A DNA stretch of 64,000 bases. Source: Actinokineospora baliensis (GTDB lineage: Bacteria > Actinomycetota > Actinomycetes > Mycobacteriales > Pseudonocardiaceae). Shown piece after piece: positions 53,177 through 61,516 of the stretch. The stretch lies in NCBI RefSeq assembly GCF_016907695.1, contig NZ_JAFBCK010000001.1:5444001-5508000 (forward strand). Direction: 5' to 3'. How positions within the stretch are numbered: position 1 is the first letter of the stretch; each line of letters starts with the position of its first letter. The notes under the pieces are model-generated. The model made no database searches. It was given only the letters and a program-made list of their open reading frames with translations, and was not told where the DNA came from. The position numbers and the translations under genes were made by a program.

Positions 53177-54517
53177 GTGTTCGCCGATTCGCACGCCGTG
53201 TTGATCGGGGTGTCCGCCTACGAGTACACCGAGTTCCCGCCGGTCCGCGCGGCGCGCAACAGCGTCGAGGGGATGCGGGCGCTGTTGACCGACCCGGCGC
53301 TGTGCGGGTGGCCAGCGGACCGGGTCACGGTGATCCTCAACCCGACCTCGGTGGCGGACCTGGCGAGCCGCGTCGCCGACCTGGCCGAGGCGACCACCGG
53401 GGTCCTGCTGTTCTACTACGTCGGCCACGGGGTCCTGTCGTCCCGCGCGGAGCTCTGCCTGACCGTGACCTCGACCCGCCCGAACCGGCCGAGGATCAGC
53501 GGCCTGCCGTGGGACGTCGTGGCCGAGGTGCTGCGCGAGAGCCCGGCCCGGCTGCGGCTGGCCATCGTGGACTGCTGCTTCGCGGGCCAGGCGATCGAGG
53601 CCCTCGCCGCTGCCGACGGCCCGACCCTGGCCGACCTCGTCCACGTCGAGGGCACGTACACGCTGACCGCGACCACCCGCAACCGCGTCGCCCACGTGCC
53701 GCCGCCGGACCAGCAGGACTCGGCGTGCACGTCGTTCACCGGAGAGCTACTCGACCTCGTCCGCGCGGGAATCCCCGACAAACCCGCCCAGCTCTCCTTC
53801 GGCGACATCTATCCGCTTCTGCGCCAACGACTCCAGGCCAAAGGACTGCCCGCGCCCAACCAGCGCGGCACCGACACCGCGAGCCAGTTCCCCTTCGCCA
53901 CCAACGCTGCGGTGTCCACTAGCGACCCGACGACCTGGGCCAGTGTTGACACCGATAAGACCCCGTTCACCGAAGATGCCTTGCTGCGACGCGAGTTCGC
54001 CACCGACAAGGGAATCCGCTTCACCCGAGTCGTCGCGGGGATCCAGCCCTCGGACCAGGCAGCGGCCGCCGCAGGCCCTTTCCCCGCTTCGGAAGTCGTC
54101 AACACACTCACCGACCAAGGCATCACCCAGGTGATGACCGCTGTCTACATGGAACAATCCTCGGACAACCCGCTCCTGGTCTCAGTGTCCATCTTCGCCT
54201 GCGGGAATACCGATGCCGCCCGCGCGCTGTACGACTACATCTCAAGCGGCGCGCGCTGGAACTTCACCGTCTGGCCCACACCGAGCGGGATCGGCAGCAC
54301 CCACTGGACCCCGGACATGTACCCGGCGTTCCGCTACGCCCACCACCGCTACCGCCACCGCTACGTCATCTTCGCCGTCTCCCGCCGAGCGGACCTGACC
54401 CGGGACGGCAGCATCGAACCCCAGCTCGCCTCGGCCGCCCTCGCCGCCTGCGACGCGAGCGGCCCGCAGAACTTCAGCGGTTGGCCACCCGAGCGACCAG
54501 CGGACCAGCTGCGATGA
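53177..54517 (+). CDS. Caspase-like (C14) protease with unknown C-terminal domain
   Basis: A 446-aa protein from GTG 53177 with GCGGAGGAG just upstream. Residues 1-250 are a caspase-fold domain: His84 in YYVGHG and Cys134 in VDCCFAG are the expected dyad. The C-terminal ~180 residues (RFTRVVAGIQPSDQAAAAAG, ALYDYISSGARWNFTVWPT) form a separate domain I do not recognise. In bacteria, metacaspase-like proteases often act as effectors in defence or cell-death systems, but no sensor gene is adjacent. The 3' end overlaps the convergent MFS gene by 44 bp. Confidence 0.85.
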   Translation: MFADSHAVLIGVSAYEYTEFPPVRAARNSVEGMRALLTDPALCGWPADRVTVILNPTSVADLASRVADLAEATTGVLLFYYVGHGVLSSRAELCLTVTSTRPNRPRISGLPWDVVAEVLRESPARLRLAIVDCCFAGQAIEALAAADGPTLADLVHVEGTYTLTATTRNRVAHVPPPDQQDSACTSFTGELLDLVRAGIPDKPAQLSFGDIYPLLRQRLQAKGLPAPNQRGTDTASQFPFATNAAVSTSDPTTWASVDTDKTPFTEDALLRREFATDKGIRFTRVVAGIQPSDQAAAAAGPFPASEVVNTLTDQGITQVMTAVYMEQSSDNPLLVSVSIFACGNTDAARALYDYISSGARWNFTVWPTPSGIGSTHWTPDMYPAFRYAHHRYRHRYVIFAVSRRADLTRDGSIEPQLASAALAACDASGPQNFSGWPPERPADQLR

Positions 54518-55631
54518 GCACAGCCAAAGCCGCGTAGCCGAGGGTGAGCGTCGACACCGTGGCGACGGCGGCGACGAGGAGTGGGCCGCCCGCGTCCCCG
54601 AGTTCGCGGCCCAGTTCAGCTGATCCCATGGTCTGCCCCATCCGCTCCTCTGGGGTACTCGCGGCCAGGGCGGCGAAGCCCAGTGGGGTGATCAGTCCGG
54701 TGCCGGTACCGATGAGAGCCGCCGCGAGCAGGATTCCAACCACGCCGGGCAGCATTGCCGCCGCAAGACCGGCCGCGGTGATGAGGAGCCCGGTGAGCAA
54801 TCCGGCGCGTGCGCTCAGACGTCCGGCATCGAGGGCACGTCCCGCTTTCGGCTGCACGACGGCGGCTGTGGCGGCGAGGACGGACACGGCGGCCCCGGTG
54901 GCCACGGTCCCGAGACCCGCCGCCGCGCCGGAGACGGGCAGGAAGCCAACGCCCACCGACAGCGCGGCTGTCGCGGCAGCAAGTGCGGCGGTCGGGCCAA
55001 GGAACGCGCGGTCGGACAACCTGCGGGCAAGGTCAGCGACGGTCTGCCTCTTACGCGGCAGCGGCGGCACTATAGGCACAGCGACAGCCGCCCACACCGC
55101 AACGGCCGCCGCGCATAGAGCCATCACGGTGAACAGCAGCCGCAAACCGCCCGCCCACACCAGGACGCCACCTAGGAGCGGGCCGAGGGTGTAGCCGATG
55201 GACTTGTAGAAGCCGTAGCCGCCGAACGCGCGACCCCGTTTGGCGGCCGGGTTGAGCCGCGCCACGAGAGCCGAGGCCGACGGTGAGAAGGCGGAAGCAG
55301 CGGCACCCTGGCCAAGCCGGGCGGCCCAGAGCCAGCCGGGACTGTCCGCCACCGCGTACAAGGCGGAGGCAGCAGCGAACGCAACTAGTCCGCCTAAGAG
55401 GACGGGTTTGCCGCCGATCCGGTCCGCGAGCGAGCCGAAGAGGGGCTTGAGCAGTACTTCCGCGCCGTCATAGAGGGCCAGAAGCCCGCCCAGCACTAAG
55501 AGGGACGTAACGGCGTCTTCGGAGAATCCACCGAGGTTGGCGGCGATGCCATGGGCCCCGAAGGCCGTAGTGAAACCAGCGGCATAGAGGGGCCACATGG
55601 CCTGCCTCGGGGCAGCGGGCCGCTCAGCCAC
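54474..55631 (-). CDS. MFS drug-type exporter
   Basis: A ~385-aa protein of about 12 transmembrane segments. GTG 55631 is preferred because AAGGGAG precedes it; GTG 55646 is also possible. The helix 2-3 loop GSLADRIGGKPVLLGG is the MFS signature, and GFYKSIGYTLGPLLGGVLVW resembles motif C of antiporter-type exporters. It probably expels a drug or metabolite. The stop lies inside the caspase-like gene's 3' end on the opposite strand. Confidence 0.88.
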   Translation of the reverse strand: MAERPAAPRQAMWPLYAAGFTTAFGAHGIAANLGGFSEDAVTSLLVLGGLLALYDGAEVLLKPLFGSLADRIGGKPVLLGGLVAFAAASALYAVADSPGWLWAARLGQGAAASAFSPSASALVARLNPAAKRGRAFGGYGFYKSIGYTLGPLLGGVLVWAGGLRLLFTVMALCAAAVAVWAAVAVPIVPPLPRKRQTVADLARRLSDRAFLGPTAALAAATAALSVGVGFLPVSGAAAGLGTVATGAAVSVLAATAAVVQPKAGRALDAGRLSARAGLLTGLLITAAGLAAAMLPGVVGILLAAALIGTGTGLITPLGFAALAASTPEERMGQTMGSAELGRELGDAGGPLLVAAVATVSTLTLGYAALAVLIAAGPLVARVANR

Positions 55632-55666
55632 ACCAGCTCCCTTCACAGTCTCTTACCTGCAATTTC

Positions 55667-56464
55667 TTGGCTGTAGCACCGTCGACGCGAGCCTATGTGG
55701 GCCCCTATGGTCCTGGCGAAGAAGGGGGCACCATCGCGGCGTTGGGCGATCGCACCTATAGGCGGCTGTTCGTCGCACAGGTGGTAGCGCTGTTCGGGAC
55801 GGGCCTGACCACCGTCGCCCTTGGGTTGTTGGCGTATGACCTGGCCGGGGTAGGTGCTGGGGCCGTGCTGGGTGGGATCCTGGCGGTCAAGATGGTGGCT
55901 AATGTGGTGGTCGCTCCGGTCGCTGCCGCGCTGGCTGACCGGCTGCCGCGGCGAACCTTGCTGGTTGGGTTGGATCTCGTGCGCTGTGCGGTGGTGCTGG
56001 TGCTGCCGTGGGTGACCCGGTGTGGCAGGTCGTCGCGTCAGCGATGTGACCGGGAGCTGGGTGCTGTCGCGCTGGGCGTGGCGTACTCGGCGGTGCTCAC
56101 CCCGGTCGGCCGGGTGATCCGCGCTTCCGCCGCACCGAGCGGTCTGCCCGCGCTGTTCGCCGCGCAATACGCCCTCTCCCACGCCGAATGGCTGGTCACC
56201 TACCTGCTGGCAGGCCTGCTCGGCAGCGTCCTGTCCCCCGCAGCGACCCTGGCTTGCCTGGCCGCGGTCGCGATCGGCGGACTCGTGTTCGCCATCCGCA
56301 CATGGCGACACGGCGACGAGGTCGAGCACACCCACGCCAACCTGCCCGAAGACGACCCGCACCTGGCCGACGCCACCCAGGCAACCGATGGATGGCGGCA
56401 CAACCACCGCTACCTCATCGACCGCGCCCACCGCCACTGGCCGACCGCCGGTCAAGCGAGCTGA
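55667..56464 (+). pseudogene. MFS transporter gene with frameshift and internal deletion
   Basis: The frame encodes 265 aa where MFS members have ~400-450. Four N-terminal helices with the ALADRLPRRTLLVGLD signature are followed by VTRCGRSSRQRCDREL, an unmembrane-like junction at about 56018-56055. In the neighbouring frame the same DNA reads VWQVVASAM then stop, the expected MFS continuation, so a frameshift occurred here. Sequence then resumes at YSAVLTPVGRVIRASAAPSG, a later loop, and a soluble tail (HTHANLPEDDPHLADATQ). A shortened but translated protein cannot be excluded. Confidence 0.7.
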
Positions 56465-56712
56465 GCAGCCCCCGAATCAATCCTTCCAGGCTTGGCAGAG
56501 GGGGCGGGGGCGGCGATCCCGACTGTGGGCGCACAGCGGCGTTGTGGACAAGCTTGGGAAGACGGGTTCCGCGCGTCCCTGCCAGGGACTGACCGCCAGC
56601 CGGGGCATGACCGACCGGGCTGAGCAGCCCCCGAATCGATCCTTCCAGGCAAGGCAGCGGAATTGGGAGCGGCGATCCCGGCTGTGGATACTCAGAGGGG
56701 TTGTGGGTAGCC
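56460..56712. repeat. Two tandem ~95-bp repeats, 159 bp apart
   Basis: gctgagcagcccccgaatc begins at 56460 and again at 56619. Both are followed by matching words: gatccttccaggc-type sequence, ggcggcgatccc, tgtgg and ttgtgg. The first copy starts at the last codons of the broken MFS gene. No gene is seen in 56465-56741 apart from this repeat. Confidence 0.75.
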
Positions 56713-56741
56713 ACGTCGACGCTTGTGGTGATTGAGGCGGG

Positions 56742-57350
56742 TTATGGCTTGTTCGCTTGCACGCAGTGCAGGAAGCCGACCTCGTGGGTTATGCAGTTCT
56801 CGAAGCCCGCGGCGGCCGCCATCGGTGCTATGCGGTCTACCGGGTTCTCGCTCATGGCCGTGCCTGCTGTGGCGGCGACGAGGTGGCGGAGTGTGCGGTT
56901 GCGAGGGGGGCGGAAGTCGGCGAGGAGGAGGCGGCCGCCTGGTTTCAGGATGCGGTGCATCTCGGTGAAAGCCGTCTCGCGGACGGCGGGTGGGATGTGG
57001 TGCACGGCGAGGGCGGACACGACCACGTCGACGGTGTTGTTGGCCATCGAGAGCGCCTCGGCGCGGCCTACCTCGAACTCCCGGTTCGGACCGCCGCGGC
57101 GGCGCTGGGCTTGGGCGATCATCTCCACCGAGGGGTCGACGCCGATCACCCGAGCGGCGACCAGGGCGGCTTGCTCGGCCAGGTAGCCGGGGCCGCAGCC
57201 GATGTCGACCACCAGGTCCGCTCGACGGATCCCGGCCAGCGCCACCAGCCTGCCGTAGGTCCGGCGTCGACTTCCCGCGAACACCAGCGAAGACAACGCC
57301 TCGTACGCCCTGGCGTGCCGCAGCACACCCGAGTCGTGGGACAGCTTCAT
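56742..57350 (-). CDS. Class I SAM-dependent methyltransferase
   Basis: A 202-aa protein with the SAM-binding motif VVDIGCGPGYLAEQA near residue 48, an acidic GVDPSVEM loop, and ALSMANNTVDVVVSALAVHH plus MHRILKPGGRLLLADF, all typical of the Methyltransf_11-like family. Cytoplasmic; substrate unknown. It is divergent from a TetR gene, and the two palindromes in between strongly suggest repression by that TetR protein. Confidence 0.9.
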   Translation of the reverse strand: MKLSHDSGVLRHARAYEALSSLVFAGSRRRTYGRLVALAGIRRADLVVDIGCGPGYLAEQAALVAARVIGVDPSVEMIAQAQRRRGGPNREFEVGRAEALSMANNTVDVVVSALAVHHIPPAVRETAFTEMHRILKPGGRLLLADFRPPRNRTLRHLVAATAGTAMSENPVDRIAPMAAAAGFENCITHEVGFLHCVQANKP

Positions 57351-57360
57351 CCGACCCCCA

Positions 57361-57407
57361 ACTTAGTTGCGACTAAGAACTGGCGCCTAACTTAGTCATA
57401 ACTAAGT
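57361..57407. promoter_or_regulatory. Two TetR-type operators
   Basis: CTTAGTTGCGACTAAG (57362-57377) and ACTTAGTCATAACTAAGT (57390-57407) are inverted repeats of the same half-site CTTAGT with a 4-bp centre. Their starts are 29 bp apart, in the gap between divergent methyltransferase and TetR genes. AT-rich palindromes stand out sharply in this GC-rich DNA. Confidence 0.9.
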
Positions 57408-57436
57408 CCGAGGGCAAGGTCGGCTACGATCAGCCG

Positions 57437-58042
57437 GTGACCGAGCAGGCCAAGCGGACCAGGATGTCCGCCGAGGACCGCCGCGCGTCCATCCTGGACG
57501 TCGCCGCGGCGTTGTTCGCCGAGGTCGGCTACCGGGCGGGCAAGGCGTCCGAGGTCGCGCGCCGGGTCGGCGTCAGCGAGCCGGTGGTGTTCCAGAACTT
57601 CGGCACCAAGGCGACCCTGTTCGCCGCCGTCATCGACCGGGCCGCCGACCAGGTCTGCGCTGTGCTGGTCGCGATGACGGCGGCCTCGACACCCGTTCCC
57701 GACCTGCTGCGCGGCCTGCTCGACCCCGGTCACCTCGTCGACATCCACGGCGCGGGCAGCATCGGCGCGATCTTCGCCGACGCGGCCGCGGTCACCGGTG
57801 AACCCGCGATCGAGGTCGCCGCCCGCGACTCCACCCGCCGGTTCGCCGCGGCGTTGACCGCCCTGCTGCACCGTGGTCAAGCCGACGGCGACCTGCGTCC
57901 CGACCTCGACGCCGAGGCAGCCGCGTGGTGGCTGCTTTCCCTCCTGGCGGCTCAGCGCTTCCGCCGCAGCACCGCGAGTGACCCGGACACCATCGAAGCC
58001 AAGGTCTCGAACGCCACGCTTGAGTTCCTGATCGCGCCCTGA
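57437..58042 (+). CDS. TetR-family regulator
   Basis: A 201-aa protein from GTG 57437. The N-terminal helix-turn-helix reads ILDVAAALFAEVGYRAGKAS and ARRVGVSEPVVFQNFGTKAT, the family signature. The C-terminal all-helical domain binds an unknown ligand. It lies 87 bp from the divergent methyltransferase and 30 bp downstream of two matching palindromes, so it most likely represses both genes. The dyp-type peroxidase gene converges on its 3' end. Confidence 0.92.
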   Translation: MTEQAKRTRMSAEDRRASILDVAAALFAEVGYRAGKASEVARRVGVSEPVVFQNFGTKATLFAAVIDRAADQVCAVLVAMTAASTPVPDLLRGLLDPGHLVDIHGAGSIGAIFADAAAVTGEPAIEVAARDSTRRFAAALTALLHRGQADGDLRPDLDAEAAAWWLLSLLAAQRFRRSTASDPDTIEAKVSNATLEFLIAP

Positions 58043-58043
58043 C

Positions 58044-59189
58044 CTACCCGAAGACCGTGCTCCCCAACGGATGTGCGTCGTCGAAGCCGGGGAGGACCAG
58101 GAAGGTCGCGCTGGCCGTGGTAGTGGTGAACGACAGCAGGGCGTCGCCGTTGGTCATGTGGGTGAGGGTCTTGGTGAAGGTCTGGATGTCGTTCTGGAAG
58201 CTGATGAACAGCAGTCCCGGCCCGGGTTCGCCGGTGCTGTAGGAGCGGCGCAGCATCAGACCGGCGCCGACGGCCGTCGGGTGAGCGCGGCGGACGTGGG
58301 CGTCCGCGGGGATCCGGTAGCGGCCGTCCGGGGTTTTCGCGTTGAGGTCCGGGTCGGAAGCGATGGTGCCGCCGGAGAGCGGGTCACCCGTCTGGCGGCG
58401 GCGACCGAAAACCGCTTCCTGCGCCGAGACCGGCAGGGCAGCGAATCGCGGCAGGTCCAGGCTCATCCGCCGGATCACGGCGATGGTTCCGTCCGCGACC
58501 GGCGACGGTCCTGGCAACCACAGGTCCTGCTCTTGCTGCGCGGAGGTGTGCGGTCCGACGATCCCGTCCGCGAAGCCGAAGAGGTTTCGCGGCGCGGTGC
58601 GGCCTTGATCCACCGCGGTGGTCGTGCCGCGAAATCCGTTCTGGCGCCAGCGTTCCCGCACACGATCACCCGCTTGGCCCAGCAACGCGGCGGCGGCGAT
58701 CGGCGGGATCATCACGTCCGTGGCGCAGATCTGCACGAGCAGGTCGCCGCCGCGGTCGTTCGGCTCGATCTGCTCGCCCGCGAACTCCGGAAGGTCCGTC
58801 GCACCAGGTAGTGCGGGGTCGACCACGCGGACCAGTCGGGGCCCGATGCCGATCGTCACGGTGAGATCACCAGGCGCCGAGCCGAGAAGTCGCGCATCGG
58901 TCCCCGCGGTGAGTGCGCGGATCGTGTCTCCGAGTTCCACGAGCAAGGAACGGATGTCGGCTCCGTCAGCGAGGTCCACCACCACGGCCAGCAGGGTGGT
59001 TTGAGCCTCCGAAGGGGTGATGATCCCGGCCTGAAAACGCCCGGTCGGCGGTACCGGAACAACCGACGTGTCGATTCCCGGCAGCGGCTTCGATTCGCAC
59101 GCGGCAGCCGCTCCCGCGGCGAGAACTGTTGCTGTGGCGCCGAAGAACGCGCGACGTGACGGTGGGACCACCGGTGGAGGGTGCCACAT
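58044..59189 (-). CDS. Tat-exported DyP-type haem peroxidase
   Basis: A 381-aa precursor from ATG 59189; the open frame continues upstream but lacks a start next to the export signal. SRRAFFGATATVLAAGAAAA near residue 11 is a twin-arginine signal, so the haem protein is folded before export. GFADGIVGP is the GxxDG catalytic-Asp motif, and AHPTAVGAGLMLRRSYSTGE through GLLFISFQNDI is the C-terminal haem pocket with the proximal His. Such enzymes oxidise dyes or lignin-like phenols or serve with ferrous iron uptake. It diverges by 45 bp from the beta-helix lipoprotein. Confidence 0.93.
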   Translation of the reverse strand: MWHPPPVVPPSRRAFFGATATVLAAGAAAACESKPLPGIDTSVVPVPPTGRFQAGIITPSEAQTTLLAVVVDLADGADIRSLLVELGDTIRALTAGTDARLLGSAPGDLTVTIGIGPRLVRVVDPALPGATDLPEFAGEQIEPNDRGGDLLVQICATDVMIPPIAAAALLGQAGDRVRERWRQNGFRGTTTAVDQGRTAPRNLFGFADGIVGPHTSAQQEQDLWLPGPSPVADGTIAVIRRMSLDLPRFAALPVSAQEAVFGRRRQTGDPLSGGTIASDPDLNAKTPDGRYRIPADAHVRRAHPTAVGAGLMLRRSYSTGEPGPGLLFISFQNDIQTFTKTLTHMTNGDALLSFTTTTASATFLVLPGFDDAHPLGSTVFG

Positions 59190-59234
59190 TCGCCCTGCGG
59201 TCGACGAATCCGGCGTCCGTGCCACACTACGCCC

Positions 59235-60554
59235 ATGCGTCGTCGAGGTCTTGCCGCGGTCTTGGCGGTACTCGCTCTCGCGAGCTGCGGCTCGGAGGAC
59301 AGCGGGCCGGGCACAGGCTCGCGACCGCCAGGCACCCAGGTGACGATCCGGGTTCCAGCCGACGCCCCGACCATCGCCGCCGGTGTTTCTCTTGCGCAGC
59401 CAGGAGATCTCGTGCTGGTCGCGCCCGGGGTGTACCACGAGTCGGTCAAGGTCGACACGGAACGGGTCACCCTGCGCGGCGAGTCCCGCGACGGGGTTGT
59501 CATCGACGGGCAGCTGCGGCGACCCAACGGGATCGTGGTCACCGCGTCGGGGGTGGCGGTGCAGAACCTCACCGTGCGGAACAACACGCAGAACGGCGTC
59601 CTGGTCACCGGTTCCGCCACAGCGGCGGCTGGCTCTCCTGGTCAAGGCGGCTACGACACCGGAGACGAACCGGTCGCCTTCCTGAAGTCGTTCCTGGTCT
59701 CCCACGTGACCGCCACCCGCAACGGGCTGTACGGGATCTACGCGTTCTCCGCCCAGAACGGCGTCATCGAGCACTCGTACGCCTCGGGCTCCCCCGACTC
59801 GGGAATCTACGTGGGACAGTGCAAACCCTGCCGGATCGTCGTTCGGGACAACATCGCCGAACTGAACGCGGTCGGCTACGAGGGCACCAACGCCAGCGGC
59901 GAGATGTACGTCGTCGGCAACCGCTTCGCCGGAAACCGAGTCGGGCTCACCACCAGCTCTGACCACCAGGAGAAGCTGCTCCCCCAACAGGACGCCACCA
60001 TCGCGGGCAACCTGGTGGCGGGCAACCAGCAAACCCCGACACCGGAACAGGCCGACGGTGGCTGGGGCATCGGAATCGGCGTCGACGGCGGCAGCAGCAA
60101 CCTGTTCGTGCGCAACAGGATCGCCGACAACGTGACTGCGGGCCTGGTGATCACCGCGACCTCGGACATCCCGGCCAACGGCAACCAGGTCGTGGCCAAC
60201 ACCTTCACCACCAACACCCTCGACGCCGGCTGGACCTTCCCCACCGCGACCCGAGGCGAAGGGAACTGCCTCCAGGGCAACGACATCACGACCACAGCAC
60301 CCGCCGACCTGGCGGTATCCGCCGCTTGCCCCGCCACGGGCGCATCACCCTCGGCCACCTGGACCCGCCCGAAGCCCCCACCGGGAATCCCCTTCACCGA
60401 CGTGGCAGCACCCCCGGCTCAGCCGCAGTTCCCCAACGCCACCACCGCCGGGCCAACAGTCGTCCCGGAGTTCCCGGAACTGCCGAACCCGGCCAACATC
60501 CCACTGCCTGCGGCTTCCCTGCTGGCCGACTACGCGCTGATTCACACCACCTGA
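59235..60554 (+). CDS. Right-handed beta-helix lipoprotein
   Basis: A 439-aa precursor from ATG 59235. MRRRGLAAVLAVLALASCGS is a lipoprotein signal with the lipobox LASC. Then follow PbH1-type parallel beta-helix repeats (IVVTASGVAVQNLTVRNNTQ, GLYGIYAFSAQNGVIEHSYA, NLVAGNQ and NRIADN). The end is Pro-rich. This fold (NosD/periplasmic copper-binding or pectate-lyase type) usually binds or cleaves polysaccharides; no catalytic set is evident. It is anchored outside the membrane next to the exported DyP peroxidase, so both may act on the same extracellular substrate. Confidence 0.85.
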   Translation: MRRRGLAAVLAVLALASCGSEDSGPGTGSRPPGTQVTIRVPADAPTIAAGVSLAQPGDLVLVAPGVYHESVKVDTERVTLRGESRDGVVIDGQLRRPNGIVVTASGVAVQNLTVRNNTQNGVLVTGSATAAAGSPGQGGYDTGDEPVAFLKSFLVSHVTATRNGLYGIYAFSAQNGVIEHSYASGSPDSGIYVGQCKPCRIVVRDNIAELNAVGYEGTNASGEMYVVGNRFAGNRVGLTTSSDHQEKLLPQQDATIAGNLVAGNQQTPTPEQADGGWGIGIGVDGGSSNLFVRNRIADNVTAGLVITATSDIPANGNQVVANTFTTNTLDAGWTFPTATRGEGNCLQGNDITTTAPADLAVSAACPATGASPSATWTRPKPPPGIPFTDVAAPPAQPQFPNATTAGPTVVPEFPELPNPANIPLPAASLLADYALIHTT

Positions 60555-60616
60555 GCAATAGCGCACGCCAGCCAGCCCGCATGGCTGACCGCACTGGCCG
60601 CGATCCGACCAATCGC

Positions 60617-61396
60617 TTACCGCCCGGTGGCCATACCGGGTACGGGCTGTACCGGTACATATCGCGGGTCCAGGTCGATCGCCACCGGTCGCGGTTCTGA
60701 TGCAACGTCAGCCTCTACCCGGTGCAGGGTGCTGTCCGCGTCGACCCAGTAGCGGACGTTGCCTGCTGTGTCCGCTTTGCCGCGGGCCGCAGGCCCGGCC
60801 ATGACGTCCACCTGGTGGCCGCGCACCTGCTCGCCGCGCAACCAGGTGGCCCCGTTCTGCGGCAACAGTTCCGCGTTGTCCGGGCGGTCGTTGCCCAGGC
60901 CGAGGGTGATCAGCAGTGCGCTGTCGAGCGCACTGCCCGAGCTGGTCAGCGGGCGGCTGTGCCAGCCGGTCGCGGGAGGGGTGTCCGGCGGGCGCGTGGG
61001 GGGATCGGCCATCGGGTGGACGAACACAGCGCTGGTGTTCCACTGGATCAGCCCATCGCTGGACGCGTCGCGGCCGATTCCGCGCACCACCGCGTAGCCC
61101 AGATGGGCGCGGTAGTCGACCGACCCGGTGATCACCAAGCCACCCGAGGTGGTCGGCACCGTGATGGTCACGGCGCGACCGCCCGCCTGGTAGTTGAGAA
61201 ACCGCGTGGTCGCCAAACGATTCGCTTCCTCGGCCGTCAGGGGACGCGGACCTGTTGGTGCCGCAGGGGAACCGACGACCAAGAAGGTGGCAACACCGAT
61301 GGCCGCGGCGGTCACCACAGCGGCGGCGACCACCATTCGGCGTCGCGCTGTCCACGAACGCCGCGAAGGGCGTTGTCGAGCTCGAATGTCCCGCAC
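60617..61396 (-). CDS. Membrane-anchored extracytoplasmic protein
   Basis: A 259-aa protein from GTG 61396. A basic N-terminus and hydrophobic residues ~21-42 (MVVAAAVVTAAAIGVATFLV) anchor it, with the remaining ~215 residues outside. The domain contains EEANRLATTRFLNYQAGGRA and GNVRYWVDADSTLHRVEADV. This resembles LppX/LprG-like or anti-sigma-sensing beta folds, but no clear match is claimed. It is transcribed away from the wall protein at 61517 and converges on the beta-helix lipoprotein gene. Confidence 0.75.
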   Translation of the reverse strand: MRDIRARQRPSRRSWTARRRMVVAAAVVTAAAIGVATFLVVGSPAAPTGPRPLTAEEANRLATTRFLNYQAGGRAVTITVPTTSGGLVITGSVDYRAHLGYAVVRGIGRDASSDGLIQWNTSAVFVHPMADPPTRPPDTPPATGWHSRPLTSSGSALDSALLITLGLGNDRPDNAELLPQNGATWLRGEQVRGHQVDVMAGPAARGKADTAGNVRYWVDADSTLHRVEADVASEPRPVAIDLDPRYVPVQPVPGMATGR

Positions 61397-61516
61397 GCGG
61401 GGTGATCTTAACGGTGCCGCGGTTCACCCCCTCGATTCACCCGGTCGCCAGCACCCAGCGAGCCGCGGTTCTGGTTGTCTGTTGCGGTTCTTGACGACTT
61501 CCACGAGGGGACGGCG

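Noticed and set aside
56680..56700. A tgtggata word resembling a DnaA box
   Set aside because: A single match inside a repeat, with no cluster of boxes, dnaA or dnaN gene nearby to suggest an origin.
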